From Mactra quadrangularis (Eukaryota > Mollusca > Bivalvia > Venerida > Mactridae), in contig CM046295.1 in assembly GCA_025267735.1 (NCBI GenBank), forward strand, positions 13,341,167-13,405,166: a stretch of 64,000 bases of DNA. The letters are read 5' to 3'. Of this stretch, positions 53,003 to 62,274 are shown piece by piece. Made by a program: the position numbers and the translations under genes. The notes below the pieces were generated by a model that saw nothing but the letters and a program-made list of their open reading frames with translations, had not been told where the DNA came from and made no database searches. How positions within the stretch are numbered: the first letter of the stretch is position 1; each line of letters starts with the position of its first letter.

Positions 53003-53589
53003 TGATACAGTAGCGACTCACATAGGAGCCATATTGTACCCTGCAATTATAAGGAGTGGGAACATGTAGTGAGTCAACCATAGAAACCAAAAAAATGCAT
53101 TTTCTTATGTGTGATACCACAAAAACATAAATTTCAAATGTATAAATGAACAATAAAAAATATCAACTAACATGGTTGAATATAGTCAAATTTTTATTGT
53201 TCACAGTAGGCAGGGAAAATCATTCAACAAACAATTAATAAGTCCAACTTGAGGAGTAGACAGTTTTGCATAAACTACATTCATGTAGGTTCAGTGTAAC
53301 ACTAGTAATTCAAGAACTGCATAGCAGTAAATTTAGTAGAATTTTATTTCCAATGCATACACTTAATCCACAATTAATCCTAAACCCCATGCATATATCT
53401 GTACCAATACAGACTGTACTACAAATAATGAAATATAAATCAAATGCGCAAATTCTAGATCCTGCTAAACTAATAACCCCATAGGAGATCTACAAATGAA
53501 AGCACTATTCAGTAAACAACAGTGACTGAAAGAGTATTAACTCACTAAACCACTAATTTTGTATCATCCCTCATACAGTCACTAATTGG

Positions 53590-53990
53590 GGACAATACAC
53601 TGTACAACATTACAGACTTCTGATAGCATTAAATCATGGAATACCCACCAGCCTTTCTCAGATACTTTCAGATAACACCATTTCTCACCCCGCCATCATA
53701 AACAACCCAGCCTTCCCACACACACCTACCCTTCCATCCCCCCATACACACAACTCCCTATCATCCCTATAAATCCCAACCAACACTGTTTAGGTTCAGG
53801 TATTAAAATTTACCAGCCAATACAAGATAGCATGAACATTACATATGACCCCTCTGATCAGACGACACTCCACCCAACCTTGCTTAGTGACATCAACGGT
53901 ACGTCCGGGGCTTGGGCTCACAACCAACCCTCAGTATATCCAGGTTCCACAAACCTTGCGTTCTCATAATCTACCCCAGAATCCATGACT
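53590..53990. other. C-rich, strand-asymmetric patch
   Basis: The plus strand is rich in C and A (CCCTTCCATCCCCCCATACA). On the minus strand, a 22-codon ATG frame near 53980 (MDSGVDYENARFVEPGYTEG ...) and a partly overlapping frame with RTVDVTKQGWVECRLIRGV are open, but no joined exon can be supported. Confidence 0.3.
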
Positions 53991-55228
53991 TGATGTATAG
54001 ACTTGTTTATTATCGGGTATAACAACTCAACAAGAACATTATTCCAGATACTTTTCAATAGACAAATGTCCAGCACTCATATGTTTACTTTTTTCAATGG
54101 AGGTACAAACAAAGCTTTTAGCAGTTTCATCGACCAAAAAAATAAATTAAAAATAAATATCTTTCCATAAATTTTCATTGTACCACTAAAAGTGTGTTTG
54201 CACCTTAACTGAAAAACAATAAACCAGAGATCCAGAATAAGTCCATAATAAAAAGCAAATGATATCAGCTTCAAAAAATGCATGACAAAATACAGTAGAC
54301 TTTTTTGAAATCTTAACTAAACTATTATAATAATAAATAGTGTTCATAAGAATACTGTATAGATTAAAAATGTACATTGAATGAATTAATTTGAAAACTT
54401 GTAATTAGCTATCTAAAACTTGAAAATAATAACACTATGAAACTTAAGGTATAATGCGAACAAATTAAAAAAGACGATCAAAATTAAATTTATATAATTA
54501 AATGAAACGCTTCTTAAACAAAAAAACATTATAAATTCAAAAAGTAAGAATGAAAGTAATTGTCAAAAATTTAGTCTTAGTAATAAATAGAAAGGTAACC
54601 AAAACCAAAAGAAAATAAATTATTTTTCGAAGTTAATCATAAGTTTAACAGCCTACATTTAATAGACACAGTATTTGTCATACACCTTTTGAAAGGATTT
54701 GGGCTTTAAGTGAACAAAAATAATTTTAAAAAGACAATCAAAACATGAATGTTAATATAATTACAAATGTAAAACCAATCTAAGTCAAGCCTGTATCCTA
54801 TCAGCTTTTATCTTTTAAATGACAAAGTCTAAATCTAGAATCAAAACAAACCAATAAAAACATGTAACATTTTTTAACTGAAATGATAGATACTGCTTAA
54901 AGGGAGATAATCAGTACATAACTATTCTATAGATTATATACATTATTGTCTCCCTTTAGTAAATATCTACAATCATTAAATTTTCAAAAGTATAACTTAC
55001 AAACAAGTTTTTAGAAAAATCAGATAAAAGACTTTATCAAGTTCTAGAATAATGTTCTTGCTGTGTTGTAACAAACAAACAAAAACGACCAAATTAACTA
55101 AATGTTAATCAGGTGGTTTTAACTCATATTTAGTATATCTTAAATCAAGAGCAGAACAAAACACTATTGTAACTCCCTTTATTTTTAAATGGAGTCACAA
55201 CATTGTTTCATTCAGCTCTCATATTCAG
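53991..55228. other. AT-rich DNA with a short inverted repeat
   Basis: TTAAAGGGAGATAAT (about 54897) and ATTGTCTCCCTTTA (about 54946) form a short inverted repeat about 60 bases long overall, possibly a decayed MITE. No gene seen. Confidence 0.5.
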
Positions 55229-55231
55229 TTA

Positions 55232-55453
55232 GGCCACAACAAGTTGATCATATGTTCTACGGATTTTTCTGGGGAAAAAATGGGGCAAGCGAGCGAAGAA
55301 AGAAAATTAAAAAAGTCTTTATTCACTTGCTTTATATAGCGGTTTGACCAAATTTTTATGAGCGAGCGAGGAAATAAAAATATTTTTTTGTAAAAACCGT
55401 CAAAATTAAGGTGCGAGCGAATCCATAGAACATATGATCAATTTGTTGTGGCC
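55232..55453. mobile_element. 222-bp Harbinger-like MITE
   Basis: Both ends are GGCCACAACAA(G/A)TTGATC, inverted for about 34 bp with two or three mismatches. TTA occurs immediately outside on both sides (55229-55231 and 55454-55456), the usual PIF/Harbinger target duplication. A second, truncated copy is at 61016. Confidence 0.85.
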
Positions 55454-55456
55454 TTA

Positions 55457-55999
55457 AATAGAAAAAATTTTTACAAAGTTATCAATCAAAATATAGACGT
55501 CCAAGACTAGAATATTACTCTATATAAGAATATGGAATAACAAACCAGCCTGTGTAAGCTAAGTCTGAGACACTGGTGATCTTTATCTCTTGGTCTCTTA
55601 CATATATTATAGATGATATATATGTATAAGAACAACAGACAAAGATCCCCTGTGGCCTGAGACAGTTTGCTTTCAAAATAATCTTGAATCAAAGTACTCA
55701 ACGGACTAAGGCAGCAACTTATATCACTTAATTTCAAAATTAAACATAAATCGCACAAGCTAATTCAGGTAAATAAAAAGGTTGCCATCAGACTCATAGA
55801 AATACAAAATACATAAAAATAATATAAATATCTTAGCTTTTGTCTTTTCATCCTTTTTCAACTTGTCCATATTCCTTGTGTAGCTTGAATCACACTATTT
55901 TCATACATCAATATGTGTATACATCACATGTTCTGGTTGACATCCTGAAAAAATAAAAATAATACATTATAATTATTATATCTCAATAATTGTACATAC
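55457..55999. other. AT-rich DNA without recognisable gene
   Basis: An 83-codon minus-strand frame has no recognisable motif. Nothing else seen. Confidence 0.45.
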
Positions 56000-56112
56000 C
56001 CGTCTTCATGGGTTCAATTCTCGGGCGGGGCATACTTTCGTGAAGCTTGGTCATGAAATTATTTCTACGGCCATTCTCCCTCCCACCAATGATTTTTGAT
56101 GACGAAAGTATC
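56000..56112 (+). mobile_element. SINE fragment
   Basis: Same family as 198 and 751. The B box GGGTTCAATTCTC lies at 56010-56022, followed by GGGCGGGGCATACTTTCGTG and CTTGGTCATGAAAT, then ACCAATGATTTTTGATGACG where the middle of the element has been deleted. No 3' tail. Confidence 0.7.
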
Positions 56113-56556
56113 ACAGATTAGACTGACATATACTCATTGAAATGTAATTTATATTATTTTTATTATTATTTTAAGTAAAATTAAGTTTAGATTTTTGAAT
56201 ATTAAAAATGTTTAATCCCCAAGCCATTGTTTGTAACATATGTTAGAAGCCAAAGTCACTTATGTTTATAAAATATTTAATTTTTACACCTTTCCAAACA
56301 TTACCATTAATCATGATTATGTCAATCAAGCTTTCTTTGTAAATGTTTGATAATTTCCTGACTGACATCTGTTGGCTTCCCAGATTAAGTTGCTCTACTA
56401 TTTATTATGTTTTATTATGCAGTTCATATGTTTGAATCTCAAAGCTGGCAGTTATTACTTAAGTATTGCTTATTTTTTTGACTTCTTATTTTTATTGGCT
56501 TCAAGCCCTTACAACTTTTTCATTGGTCAACTATAATTGCCCCACCCCTTTACATA
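56113..56556. other. AT-rich DNA without recognisable gene
   Basis: Nothing identified. Confidence 0.45.
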
Positions 56557-57686
56557 CACTGGAACCCCTCTATTAAGACCACTGACCGTTCTTTTAAAAA
56601 GTGGTCTTATTAGCGGGGTGGTCTTATTAGCGGATAAATTGGTCTAGCATAATTCATAGTACAAAGATTGCCTGACATATTCTTTGTTAACTTAAAACAA
56701 GGACTCTTTATAACATGTTATATAGAGTCCTTGCTTAAAGAATCATTTGAAAGCATAGTGGATGTAATGAGCTTAGTGGGTGTAATAAGCTTTTACTAAT
56801 TAGTCATTATCAAGAGGACAGTTTTCACATTGCATAAGATTTTCAAATTTTATCATGAATAATTCTATTTATGAAAAATAATTGAGTTCAACTTCGTTAT
56901 TATTCAACAGTATATATAACGCGTGTATCGGCGATCACGTACGGGGACGGTCAAAATGAATTATATCGCCTACCGGACCGTAGAACGGAATTTATTCGGT
57001 ACTGACGCTCTCTAATCGTAATCACTTGGCTATTTCCGTAGACCGGAAAAAACAATGGAATTTATATTAAATCAGCAACAAATATTTGATCTTTCCGTCG
57101 AATTTACTCTCAAGAGCTTCCATTTCGGATTTGCTATTATCAGAACACTTAAACTTGTACCACATTAACAATTTAACATTAAAAATGTATTTGTATCACG
57201 TGACGCGTCTACTTTCGTTTTCGAGTAATTTTGTTGTTTAGTCAATTATTTCAATAGATTCAATTAGATGGTCTGTATTGGGTAGGAAAATGACCCGTAG
57301 ATTATGCAAGTGTCACATTGTTAGTTAAACAGGCGTGTAAATACCCCTTTATATATTAGTTATCTAACAGATTGACATCCTTTGTTTTCAAACAATGGGT
57401 GCAGCGTATTATCTACTCAGGTGTGAAAAACATATACCATAGTCAGACTGCCGGTAGCTCGCCGAATATTTCGCGAATTTTAAGTGGTCTTTTTAGCGGG
57501 GTCAAAATGCACGCATTTAAAGAGTTTTGTCAGCAAGAAGTGGTCGTATTACGGAGTAGCGGGGTGGTCCTAATTTCGGGGTTAAAGACCATTAAATAAA
57601 GAGCAAAAAATTCCGTTCTTTTCAAAACCGGTCTTTTTAGCGGGGTGGTCCTTGAATCGGGGTGGTCTTTAAGCGAGGTTCCTGTG
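56557..57686. mobile_element. pogo/Tc1-mariner-like non-autonomous element
   Basis: The left end is CACTGGAACCCCTCTATTAA and the right end, inverted, is CACAGGAACCTCGCTTAAAG, with TA on both sides (56555-56556 and 57687-57688). Subterminal repeats of the type GGTCTTATTAGCGGGGTGG occur several times near both ends. A 75-codon frame at 57372 follows these repeats and is not a transposase. Length 1130 bp. Confidence 0.75.
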
Positions 57687-57688
57687 TA

Positions 57689-58313
57689 CTTTCTTATAAA
57701 TACTAAGAAATATTATTTACAAATCAATATAAAATATAGGATTTTAGAATTAAGTATAGAATACAACTTCATGTATGTTTAAGAATATACTTTGTGTATA
57801 AAATTAGGAACAGACATTTGTTGTCAACTTTTGTAGAAATTATTGTTAAATAACTTTGTGGAAAATTGCTATTTCTGTCATTTTTATTAATTGTTGGACT
57901 TTGTGATTATATTACGTTACAACGGAATAAATTATTATATACTTTACTACAGGATCTTTGTGATCTATTAACTTTCTCTACTTATACATTAACTGGAAGC
58001 TGTGAGCCATCGAGAATAATAGCGCTAAATATAGCACCACTACAACAACAACAAACTTAGAGAATTGAGACTCACCAACATTAAATCAACTTACATAATA
58101 TTTAGTAAAGTCGCACTGGGTCAGGCTGCCGGCTAAAGAATAGGTAGCCGACCTACAGAAATAATATAGAAGGTGTGACAAGTGGTGGATGAATAGCGGA
58201 AACGATACCTCGGACCTCTCACAATATCAGCAAGCGAGTTTTCCCCAAAACGAGTCTACAACTGTCCTTTGCGGACTGAATGATCAAAATAGTTACTGAA
58301 GATTAGACCAAAG
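57689..58313 (+). mobile_element. Putative LTR/leader of a retroelement
   Basis: This precedes a Gag-like frame. It contains GGAATAAATT (polyadenylation-like) near 57927 and ends a region with GTGTGACA followed by TGGTGGATGAATAGCGG at 58183, which has the TGG start expected of a tRNA primer-binding site. No second LTR is in the window and the 5' boundary is unknown, so this is inferred from position. Confidence 0.35.
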
Positions 58314-58652
58314 ATGTCATCTTACAGAACGGAACAACATATGCAAATGGATCTACCTAGAGTTTTAGTCAGTTTGCTGGAAATGTTAGTTAAGCCAAAT
58401 AGGCAAGAATTAAATACGAAGAAATGTTATAGATGTGGTGAGTTTCACTCTAATTATTCTGTTAGTAAAGCTAGGAATAGAAAATGCTACAACTGTAGAA
58501 AATATGGACACTATTCCAACCAATGTAAGATGGCTGCAGCTCCAGATGTTCAACCAGTAATAAAACATACAGATAATGAAGAAAACAGGAAAGATAAATC
58601 TGCACATGTTTTGTTTACACACGCTGAAGGTTTATCATCCGACGTTTTTTAA
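58314..58652 (+). CDS. Gag-like zinc-knuckle fragment of an LTR-type retroelement
   Basis: 112 codons. Residues 38-50 show the first knuckle, CX2CX3H, with the final Cys replaced by Val50. Residues 58-71 form a complete CX2CX4HX4C knuckle (C58, C61, H66, C71). Spacing and sequence resemble the nucleocapsid end of Ty3/gypsy-type Gag proteins, which bind the element RNA. No protease, reverse transcriptase or integrase frame follows, so this is a truncated copy or a small host-kept remnant. The start is chosen as the first ATG after the leader; the two stretches before the knuckles are not recognised. Confidence 0.6.
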   Translation: MSSYRTEQHMQMDLPRVLVSLLEMLVKPNRQELNTKKCYRCGEFHSNYSVSKARNRKCYNCRKYGHYSNQCKMAAAPDVQPVIKHTDNEENRKDKSAHVLFTHAEGLSSDVF

Positions 58653-60189
58653 AGAAAATAGGGGATACAATCGGTAAAAAAAACGTGCAAAACTAACCTA
58701 CAACAAATTTTTAGTTGTTTTCACTATTCCCAAAATTTTACATCCTAAATATGTGTATTAAATATTAAATCCAACATTTTCTCTTTGTTTGAAGCATGTC
58801 GTCTGACAGACAGCATCATTTCATATGGCTCCACCTACTTTTCCATATATGGAAAAGTATACTTCACGGAAAAGTTGAGAATTTGTGACGTATGGCTCTT
58901 TACGAACTTTTCTTATTTTTTCAAATATTTGGAGTTGTAGTTTATTAATTTTATTTACCGAATGTTTCACTCTTTGAATTTTTGAAAATCATGTACCGAC
59001 TAACGGGTCATAAAGACCCTATTATCATGACAAAACGGATACTTTTACGATTTTTGAGAACAGTAAGGGTCATAAGAAGAGAAGACACATTCTAGTGCCC
59101 CAACTGTGTTTCCTCCACATGTAAACTTTCAAAACTATCATTAACATACACTGTAAATAGGGGTTTGAAAAGTTTATTCGTCAGTGAAAGTTAAATATTG
59201 TGTTTAATATCTAAAATAATGGTTTATGACATCTTGTTACGCTATCTATGACGCGCAGTATACTTTATCAGCATCTGATCGAAAATAGGTTGTGCAACTT
59301 CCGGTTTATTAAAATTAGGTCAGCTATGTAGAAAATGGATATTTAAAACATGATATGAGGTTAGGTTGTATTTTTTGCATATTTTTACCGCTAAATTGTT
59401 GTTGAACAGTATTTCAGCGTTTATAGACGCTGCTCGTCCTTTACGGCTTTAACGGCAATTAACCGTTAGCTGATCGAAAATTGGTTGTACCAGGCTACTT
59501 CATGAATTGCAGTTTATTAATCTAGCTCACAGAGCATTACCACAGTGCCACAAAATTAATAATTTTCATAGGAAATTTAAATAGACCTACTAGGTTATAA
59601 TAACATGCATCTTTTTATTAGAACAATGTATCATTATAACGAATTTAAAAAAAGATTATCCGAAAATTTGCTATCCGAAAATATGTACACTAAAGTTAAA
59701 ACCTTACTTGCCTTAGCTAACGTAGCAGATTTTTAAAGTACATAGATATCTATATAATCTTTGCATCTTATAGTAGCTGATGATGACAACAGATCTCTTA
59801 ATTTATTTCCACTTTTGGTAAAATTTTCCTTTTTAAAATGTAGAGCGGGAAACAAGGCAACCATGCTTGTTGAAGTTATTCATGGGAACGATAAAAACAA
59901 AACATGTCCAAATGTGTTTACATTGTATTTATTAAATACACAGTAGTTTCCCCTGAAAGCATTTGAGTACTGGGCCTGTTAGTTACATTTTTAAGGATCA
60001 CCATACACATTTTATGAACCATTGATAAATGCCAAGCTATTTTACAATGTATATCAATCATTTTTGATACACTATTCATCTACATGTGTATAATAAGGTC
60101 AATTTTCTTAAGAAGATTTCAAGAATTGTAGTTATAGAAATATTATAAAATATTCATGACTTTTTGTCAGGAACTGTGAGTTATGAATG
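58653..60189. other. Spacer between Gag fragment and coiled-coil exon
   Basis: A direct repeat of CTGATCGAAAAT(A/T)GGTTGT plus GTTTATTAA occurs at about 59275 and 59471. A 61-codon frame at 59761 has no motif. No exon with splice sites is evident, although an upstream exon of the gene ending at 60851 might lie here. Confidence 0.4.
58836..58859. promoter_or_regulatory. 24-bp perfect palindrome centred on a CArG-box sequence
   Basis: TACTTTTCCATAT and its exact inverse form a 24-base palindrome. The centre CCATATATGG fits the SRF consensus CC(A/T)6GG. Whether it acts as a binding site is not shown; such a sequence can also arise by chance in AT-rich DNA. Confidence 0.35.
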
Positions 60190-60500
60190 TTTTCAGAAAT
60201 AAATATTATAAAACAGTACAGAAAATGTTCATCTTCTTTTTTCAAGAATTTTTCTTGAATTATGTCAGTAAATTTTCATTCATGAAAAAATCTTGATTAA
60301 TTCTTCTACTACTTCATGAATATTTCAAGAATTTTTTTAAATTGTCAATAATGCTTGATATCTTCATGAAGTGGACCAAATGACACTTCATGCATAAAAC
60401 TTCATGAAGTCAGATTAAGAAGTAATGAAGAACAGTTCATTAATAATTCATAATGGTGATGAAAAATGCATGATTTCATGAATTTCATTTCACCGGGGTA
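60190..60500. repeat. Cluster of TTCATGAA-type palindromes
   Basis: CTTCATGAA, TTCATGAAG, TTTCATGAA, TTCAAGAA and related 8-10 base palindromes recur about every 20-60 bases. It resembles a decayed foldback or a locally expanded motif; heat-shock-element-like TTCnnGAA spacing occurs, but function is unknown. Confidence 0.4.
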
Positions 60501-60557
60501 GCAGTCACAAATCTGACAACAGTAAACTGAAACAACGTGAAAATCTTTTTTCAACAG

Positions 60558-60851
60558 GATATAACCACTCTCACCAAAGAAATTCGTAAACTGAAACTTC
60601 AAGCAAAGCAATCAGAATCTGATATGCAAGTGTACAAAGATGATCTGTCAGATAAACTAAGAAAGTCAGAGAATGCGCTTGCAGTCGCTAACAATGAAAT
60701 CAAAGATACTCATAAACAATATGAGACATTGCGCGATTCTTATGAGAGACTTCTACAAACTCATGAACGACTAAAATCTAACTTCAAGAAGGAAAATCCA
60801 CCTTTTAACAGATCTTGGAAACGGAACAATCACTACAATTATCGTTATTAA
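60558..60851 (+). CDS. Terminal exon of an unidentified coiled-coil protein
   Basis: The acceptor TCTTTTTTCAACAG ends at 60557, and the exon opens in phase 0 with GAT (Asp) and runs 97 codons to a TAA. Residues 1-75 are charged and leucine-spaced (TKEIRKLKLQAKQSESD, then KYETLRD-like heptads), which predicts a coiled coil. The end is basic and aromatic (NRSWKRNNHYNYRY). An ATTAAA signal at 61001-61006 could end the 3' UTR. I do not recognise the family. Earlier exons are not identified; the frame is also open for seven codons before the acceptor, so an intronless retro-derived frame is a less likely alternative. Confidence 0.6.
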   Translation, partial: DITTLTKEIRKLKLQAKQSESDMQVYKDDLSDKLRKSENALAVANNEIKDTHKQYETLRDSYERLLQTHERLKSNFKKENPPFNRSWKRNNHYNYRY

Positions 60852-61015
60852 AACCCTGTGCAATAGTGTGTATTACTTTTTGAATGGAATGTTTATATTG
60901 CCACTAGATGCTATTTGTGTTTTACCTATAATTTACCAAGTTTCATTAATTTATATTCAGTCAATAATTATCATTTATTCCTTGTGATTCCTTGAAACAA
61001 ATTAAATTTTTTTTC

Positions 61016-61141
61016 ATAAAAATTGGGTCAAACTGCTATATAAAGCAAGTGAATAAAAACTTTTTTAATTTTTTTTTTCACTCGCTCGCCCCATTTTTTT
61101 CCAGAAAAATCCGTAGAACATATGATCAACTTGTTGTGGCC
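61016..61141. mobile_element. Truncated Harbinger-like MITE
   Basis: Inverse copy of about 125 bases of the element at 55232, sharing ATATAAAGCAAGTGAATAAA and GTAGAACATATGATCAACTT and ending GTTGTGGCC followed by TAA. The other terminus is missing. It lies right after the 3' end of the coiled-coil exon's gene. Confidence 0.75.
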
Positions 61142-61990
61142 TAACAAGTACTTAGAAAAATGTCATTGTGAATTGTTTTCATTTCAAATATTAGCAACAA
61201 GTAAAATTAGAACTCTAGAAATCGCCAGTTCTATTCAGTATTTATGGCTTTTATCCCAAAAGTAGGATTTCATATATCGATTCAACAGAGAAAGATTGGT
61301 CGGCATGCTTCAATGGTCAGATGAGAGCAAATAAAGGCTTTGAGCAAATTATTTCATTTTAATCCAACATTTTTTTCTTGTAGATTCCCTAGATAACAAT
61401 CATAAAATCATAGAGGTATTCCGTAAACTTTGGTTAAGATGAAATTTTAATTCTCTGAGTGAGTTCAGAAAATTTATTTTAAAGAGTGGTGCAGCCACAA
61501 TGGACAATATCATTATCTGAGCTCAAGAGTAGAAATAAAATATGTTACTCCAAAATTAACAAAAAAACTGTTTCTTTCATGCATTTTTCTGTGTTCTGCT
61601 AGATCATTTTTTCCTCCATTTATCTTCTATAGTAGTGTCATTTTGAATTTTTTTTGATTTTGCTACAATGAATATGTAAAATCTTACATTTTATCGTAAA
61701 TTTTTATCCCATATTTTCATTATATATTTTCATCATTGTTTCACCATAAAGCATGAAAGAAAACAGTTCAAAGTAATGGAATTTAAAGAAATTATAACTT
61801 ACACAAACATGTATCGTCAAGACCATTTGAACTTCATGACATTTATATTGTAGATAAACATACAACTTCATCAGTACCTGTAATTGAAAAAGATTAAAAA
61901 TTATAAATATATCTATCGAAAACACTCTAAACATATTTCTTATCTCATATGATAACTCTAATTGCTCCAGAATTTTGTCAACAAAAAATT
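61142..61990. other. AT-rich DNA without recognisable gene
   Basis: Nothing identified; a 99-codon minus-strand frame at 61704 has no motif. Confidence 0.45.
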
Positions 61991-62274
61991 GCCCAGCACA
62001 CAACTCACACGTCTACTGCTTGAGGGGTGGTGAGTTCAATTCCCAGGCAGGGCAAACTTACATGGAGTTTGGTCATGAAATGATTTCTACAGCCATTCCC
62101 CCTCCTACCACTGATACTAAATCATGTGGGACAATTGTCAGTCAATGATGGAAGTAAGTGCCTTAATAACTGGTTAAGAGCTTTATCTAGAGATTTAGAA
62201 TTTCCACCATGATATGAGTTGTATAATGAGTTGCTACAGCATAAAACCAAACAATGAAACAACAACATCAACAA
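61991..62274 (+). mobile_element. tRNA-derived SINE, near full length
   Basis: Longest of the four copies. B box GAGTTCAATTCC at 62032-62043, then GGCAGGGCAAACTTACATGG, TTTCTACAGCCATTCCCCCT, GTCAGTCAATGATGGAAGTA and GAGTTGCTACAGCATAAAAC, ending in a degenerate ACAATGAAACAACAAC tail. The A box is degraded. Confidence 0.7.

Larger units (their letters stand above)
52521..53580. mobile_element. 1.06-kb non-autonomous TIR element with internal palindromes
   Basis: Both ends start GACTGTATGAGGGATGAT and extend to about 26 bp of inverted repeat with one or two mismatches. ACT flanks both sides (52518-52520 and 53581-53583), a likely 3-bp duplication. The interior has a 171-bp imperfect inverted repeat and a perfect long palindrome. 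A 202-codon minus-strand frame across it is a by-product and carries no transposase motif. Superfamily undetermined. Confidence 0.75.

Noticed and set aside
52545..53153. 202-codon minus-strand frame
   Set aside because: It spans both inverted repeats of the 1.06-kb TIR element; opposite arms encode unrelated peptides and there is no domain.
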